A stretch of DNA of 64,000 nucleotides from an uncultured Mediterraneibacter sp. GTDB lineage: Bacteria; Bacillota; Clostridia; Lachnospirales; Lachnospiraceae. Shown here one piece after another: positions 61,760 through 64,000 of this stretch. Where the stretch lies: contig NZ_CALWFZ010000001.1 of the NCBI RefSeq assembly GCF_944377805.1, positions 124,001 to 188,000 on the forward strand. Direction: 5' to 3'. Numbering within the stretch: position 1 is the first letter of the stretch; each line of letters begins with the position of its first letter. Under the pieces are notes generated by a model, which saw nothing but the letters and a program-made list of their open reading frames with translations, had not been told where the DNA came from and made no database searches. Both the position numbers and the translations under genes were made by a program.

Positions 61760-62902
61760 TTACCACCTGTTTTTAATAAATTCATATGTTTCCTGTTCTG
61801 TCTTTAGTATCTCATCTACCGTCGGATTGTCAATATTCCTGTGGGATTCCATGCAAGACGCAATGATCTCAGGAATTTCCGGATAACGGATCTTCCGGTC
61901 GAGAAAGAGCGCCACAGCCTTCTCATTGGCCGCATTTAACACCGTCGGAAGAGATCCTCCTTTTCTTCCCGCCTCAAAGGAGAGTTTCAACCCGTAGAAG
62001 GTCTCCATATCCGGTTTCTCAAATGTAATCTGAGATAGAGCCGTAAAGTCCAGCCTGTCGCCGGGCAGATATCTGCGTTCCGGATAGTAGAGCGCATACT
62101 GGATCGGAAGCTTCATATCCGGCGTTCCAAGCTGCGCAATTACCGCTCCGTCCTCATACTCAACCATTGAATGAATGACGCTCTGGGGCTGCACTACCAC
62201 CTGAATCTGATCTACTGTAACGCCAAAGAGCCATTTCGCCTCGATCACTTCCAGTCCTTTATTCACCATAGTCGAAGAATCAATCGTGATCTTCCGCCCC
62301 ATCTCCCAGTTTGGGTGTTTCAGGGCGTCCTCAACCTGTATATCCGCCAGTTCTTCTCTCTTTTTTCCCCGAAACGGGCCGCCTGACGCTGTCAGAAGAA
62401 TCTTCGAGAGAGATTTACTCTGCCCGCCCTGGAGAGACTGAAATATAGCGCTGTGCTCGCTATCCACAGGAAGGATTGAGACGTGGCGTTCCTTTGCAAG
62501 GGACATGATAATGTGCCCTGCTGTCACCAATGTCTCCTTATTCGCCAGCGCAATATCCTTTCCTGCTTTGATCGCCTCGATCGTAGGAAGAATGCCGATC
62601 ATTCCTACAATTGCCGTAACAAGAATCTCTGATTCCCGCTCTGACGCCACTGCCAGAAGACCATCCATGCCGGAGACAATCTCCACATCTGTGTCTCTGA
62701 CACGGCCTTTTAATTCCGCGGCAAGCTCCTCACTCCACACGGCTGCCAGTCTCGGTTTGAATTCGCGTATCTGCTTTTCAAGAAGATCTATGTTTTTCCC
62801 CGCCGAGAGCGCGGTTACTTTGATGTCTCCATTTGCGCGGACAATCTCAAGTGTCTGAGTGCCAATGGAGCCTGTCGAGCCAAGTATGGCAATTTTCTTC
62901 AT
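61760..62902 (-). CDS. dxr: 1-deoxy-D-xylulose 5-phosphate reductoisomerase
   Basis: NADPH-dependent enzyme of the methylerythritol phosphate pathway that supplies isopentenyl precursors, including those for undecaprenyl carriers. N-terminal motif AILGSTGSIGTQTLEIVRAN, then LANKETLVTAGHII, VDSEHSAIFQSLQG, LTASGGPFRG and TIDSSTMVNKGLEVIEA (metal and substrate binding). The 380-residue length is standard. It sits between cdsA and rseP, a common order in bacteria. Confidence 0.98.
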   Translation of the reverse strand: MKKIAILGSTGSIGTQTLEIVRANGDIKVTALSAGKNIDLLEKQIREFKPRLAAVWSEELAAELKGRVRDTDVEIVSGMDGLLAVASERESEILVTAIVGMIGILPTIEAIKAGKDIALANKETLVTAGHIIMSLAKERHVSILPVDSEHSAIFQSLQGGQSKSLSKILLTASGGPFRGKKREELADIQVEDALKHPNWEMGRKITIDSSTMVNKGLEVIEAKWLFGVTVDQIQVVVQPQSVIHSMVEYEDGAVIAQLGTPDMKLPIQYALYYPERRYLPGDRLDFTALSQITFEKPDMETFYGLKLSFEAGRKGGSLPTVLNAANEKAVALFLDRKIRYPEIPEIIASCMESHRNIDNPTVDEILKTEQETYEFIKNRW

Positions 62903-62955
62903 ATGTCCTTAACCTCATTTCTTATCATATAAACAGAAATATTGTTCCTGTAGAT

Positions 62956-63768
62956 CTACAAAAGGACTGCAAGATAGTATATGATCGGAGCGGTAAATAT
63001 GACACTGTCAAACCGGTCGAGAATCCCGCCGTGTCCGGGAATCAGTTTCCCGTAGTCTTTAATATTGTGATACCTCTTGATAGCGGAAGCAGCCAGATCT
63101 CCCACCTGAGAGATCGCTCCTCCTGCCGCTCCGATCAGCGCATAACTGGTCAGGCTGACTCCGGCGCCTCCCCAGTGATTGATCGCAAGCGCATATAAAA
63201 CACCGATAAGAGCGGCGCCCAGAATCCCGCCGATTCCTCCTTCGACAGATTTTTTCGGGCTTAGGACCGGCGCCATCTTGTGCCTGCCGATCAGCATGCC
63301 CACACAGTACGCGCAGGTATCGCATCCCCAGGAACTGACAAACACAAGCCAGACAGTAAAAATTCCTCCCGTGAGAAGTCTCGTCTGGTAGATGTATGAA
63401 AGCATTACCGCCACATAGAACAGGCCAAAAAACGCCGCAAAAATCTGCTGGGTGTTATATCTGGGATAGGCGAATACGAGAACAGCCATCTGACAGATAA
63501 GAAATGCCATAAAGAGCATCATAAACCAGGCGGTCTGCTCCCCCGGTATCTGTTCCTTAAAATAGATAAGAGTATAATATAATACCGCAAAAATATATCC
63601 GGCAATACCCGGTGCTTTCTTTTCGATTCCAAATACTTTGTAGAGTTCCGTCATTCCGATCAGGCTGATCAGAAACAGTACCGCAAATAACAGCTCCCCT
63701 CCCATGATCAGGGTGGCAAGCGCTATGATCATCAGGAGTATTCCGCTTAAAAGACGTGCTCTAAACAT
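62956..63768 (-). CDS. cdsA: Phosphatidate cytidylyltransferase
   Basis: Integral membrane enzyme that makes CDP-diacylglycerol from phosphatidic acid and CTP, the branch point for phospholipids. About eight hydrophobic helices are visible. The family signature is near the C-terminus: SAIKRYHNIKDYGKLIPGHGGILDRFDS, here in two parts (SQVGDLAASAIKRYHNIKD and PGHGGILDRFDSVIF). The length of 270 is normal. Its ATG overlaps the ribosome-binding region at the end of uppS (GAGGAGG), so the two are closely spaced. Confidence 0.97.
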   Translation of the reverse strand: MFRARLLSGILLMIIALATLIMGGELLFAVLFLISLIGMTELYKVFGIEKKAPGIAGYIFAVLYYTLIYFKEQIPGEQTAWFMMLFMAFLICQMAVLVFAYPRYNTQQIFAAFFGLFYVAVMLSYIYQTRLLTGGIFTVWLVFVSSWGCDTCAYCVGMLIGRHKMAPVLSPKKSVEGGIGGILGAALIGVLYALAINHWGGAGVSLTSYALIGAAGGAISQVGDLAASAIKRYHNIKDYGKLIPGHGGILDRFDSVIFTAPIIYYLAVLL

Positions 63769-63769
63769 A

Positions 63770-64000
63770 TTATGCCTCCTCTACTCCACCAAACCTTCGG
63801 TGCCTGTGGTTGAATACCTCGACCGCTTTTACCAGTTCCTCCTTTGTAAAATCCGGCCAGGGCACATCTGTAAAATAGAATTCCGAATAGGCCAGCTGCC
63901 AGAGCAGATAATTGGACAATCGCTGCTCTCCGCTCGTCCGGATCATAAGGTCCGGATCCGGAATACCATGAGTATCCAGATAAGATTCAAATACAGACTC
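63770..64000 (-). CDS. uppS: Isoprenyl (undecaprenyl diphosphate) synthase, N-terminal part outside window
   Basis: Only the last 76 codons and the stop are inside the window. They read [58 protein letters not shown] and NHRHRRFGG, which is the conserved C-terminal block of cis-prenyltransferases. It includes the diphosphate-binding RTSGE-x-R-x-SN motif. The full enzyme makes the C55 lipid carrier for cell-wall synthesis. Its stop is two bases before the cdsA start, and GAGGAGG within its last codons is the ribosome-binding site for cdsA. Confidence 0.96.
   Translation of the reverse strand, partial: ESVFESYLDTHGIPDPDLMIRTSGEQRLSNYLLWQLAYSEFYFTDVPWPDFTKEELVKAVEVFNHRHRRFGGVEEA

Overview
The window is a stretch of bacterial core chromosome from a spore-forming, low-to-mid GC member of the Clostridia, most likely family Lachnospiraceae. 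This rests on Shine-Dalgarno sites of the AGGAGG type before most genes, the class I heat-shock order hrcA-grpE-dnaK with a perfect CIRCE, the tig-clpP-clpX-lon-engB order, Coat_F-like spore proteins, rubredoxin, a ppk1 gene, and protein sequences that read as Lachnospiraceae orthologues. I found no rRNA, tRNA, CRISPR array, insertion sequence or prophage gene. The species was not identified.

Layout, left to right. 1-3.0 kb: dnaK (cut by the window edge), grpE and hrcA on the minus strand behind one promoter and CIRCE. 3.0-7.1 kb: hemW, lepA and holA. 7.1-13.3 kb: a competence-like locus, transcribed comEA, OmpR-type response regulator, histidine kinase, GerMN lipoprotein, comEC. 13.4-20.4 kb: a YdcZ-type membrane protein, the arginine operon argC-GNAT-argJ-argB-argD with an ArgR-like box over its promoter, and proA. 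20.5-24.4 kb: a FeoA-like protein, a nicotinamidase-family hydrolase, an OGG-type glycosylase, a CcdA-TlpA fusion and a divergent DUF2798 protein. 24.4-31 kb: malic enzyme, argG (with a second ArgR-like box), a uracil permease, a membrane dipeptidase, a C26 amidotransferase and two small Coat_F-like proteins. 31-35.4 kb: a Cof-type HAD phosphatase, a flavoprotein, rubredoxin, an AI-2E family membrane protein and engB. 35.4-41.2 kb: lon, clpX, clpP and tig (cytosolic protein quality control). 41.2-46.6 kb: a structured repeat region, a DJ-1/PfpI protein, a CYTH protein, an Xre regulator, a glyoxalase, CorA and Ppk1.

46.7-50.6 kb is the most distinctive part: a VanG-type operon of D-Ala-D-Ser ligase, VanXY-like D,D-carboxypeptidase, membrane acyltransferase and alanine/serine racemase. 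The four genes are joined by three 4-base ATGA overlaps. The usual single VanT protein is present here as two genes. Ten-base-spaced direct repeats sit just upstream of the predicted promoter. 50.8-58 kb: a dicarboxylate/amino-acid symporter, a short proB, ogt and carAB. 58-64 kb: a transglutaminase-like membrane protein, a SpoIID-like protein with a peptidoglycan-binding domain, then the isoprenoid/envelope run rseP-dxr-cdsA-uppS (uppS is cut by the right edge).

Together the genes cover arginine, proline and carbamoyl-phosphate synthesis, protein folding and proteolysis, envelope precursor synthesis and modification, and DNA uptake. Starts were chosen from visible ribosome-binding sites, and several differ from the longest open frame. 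All functional names come from sequence recognition without a database search.
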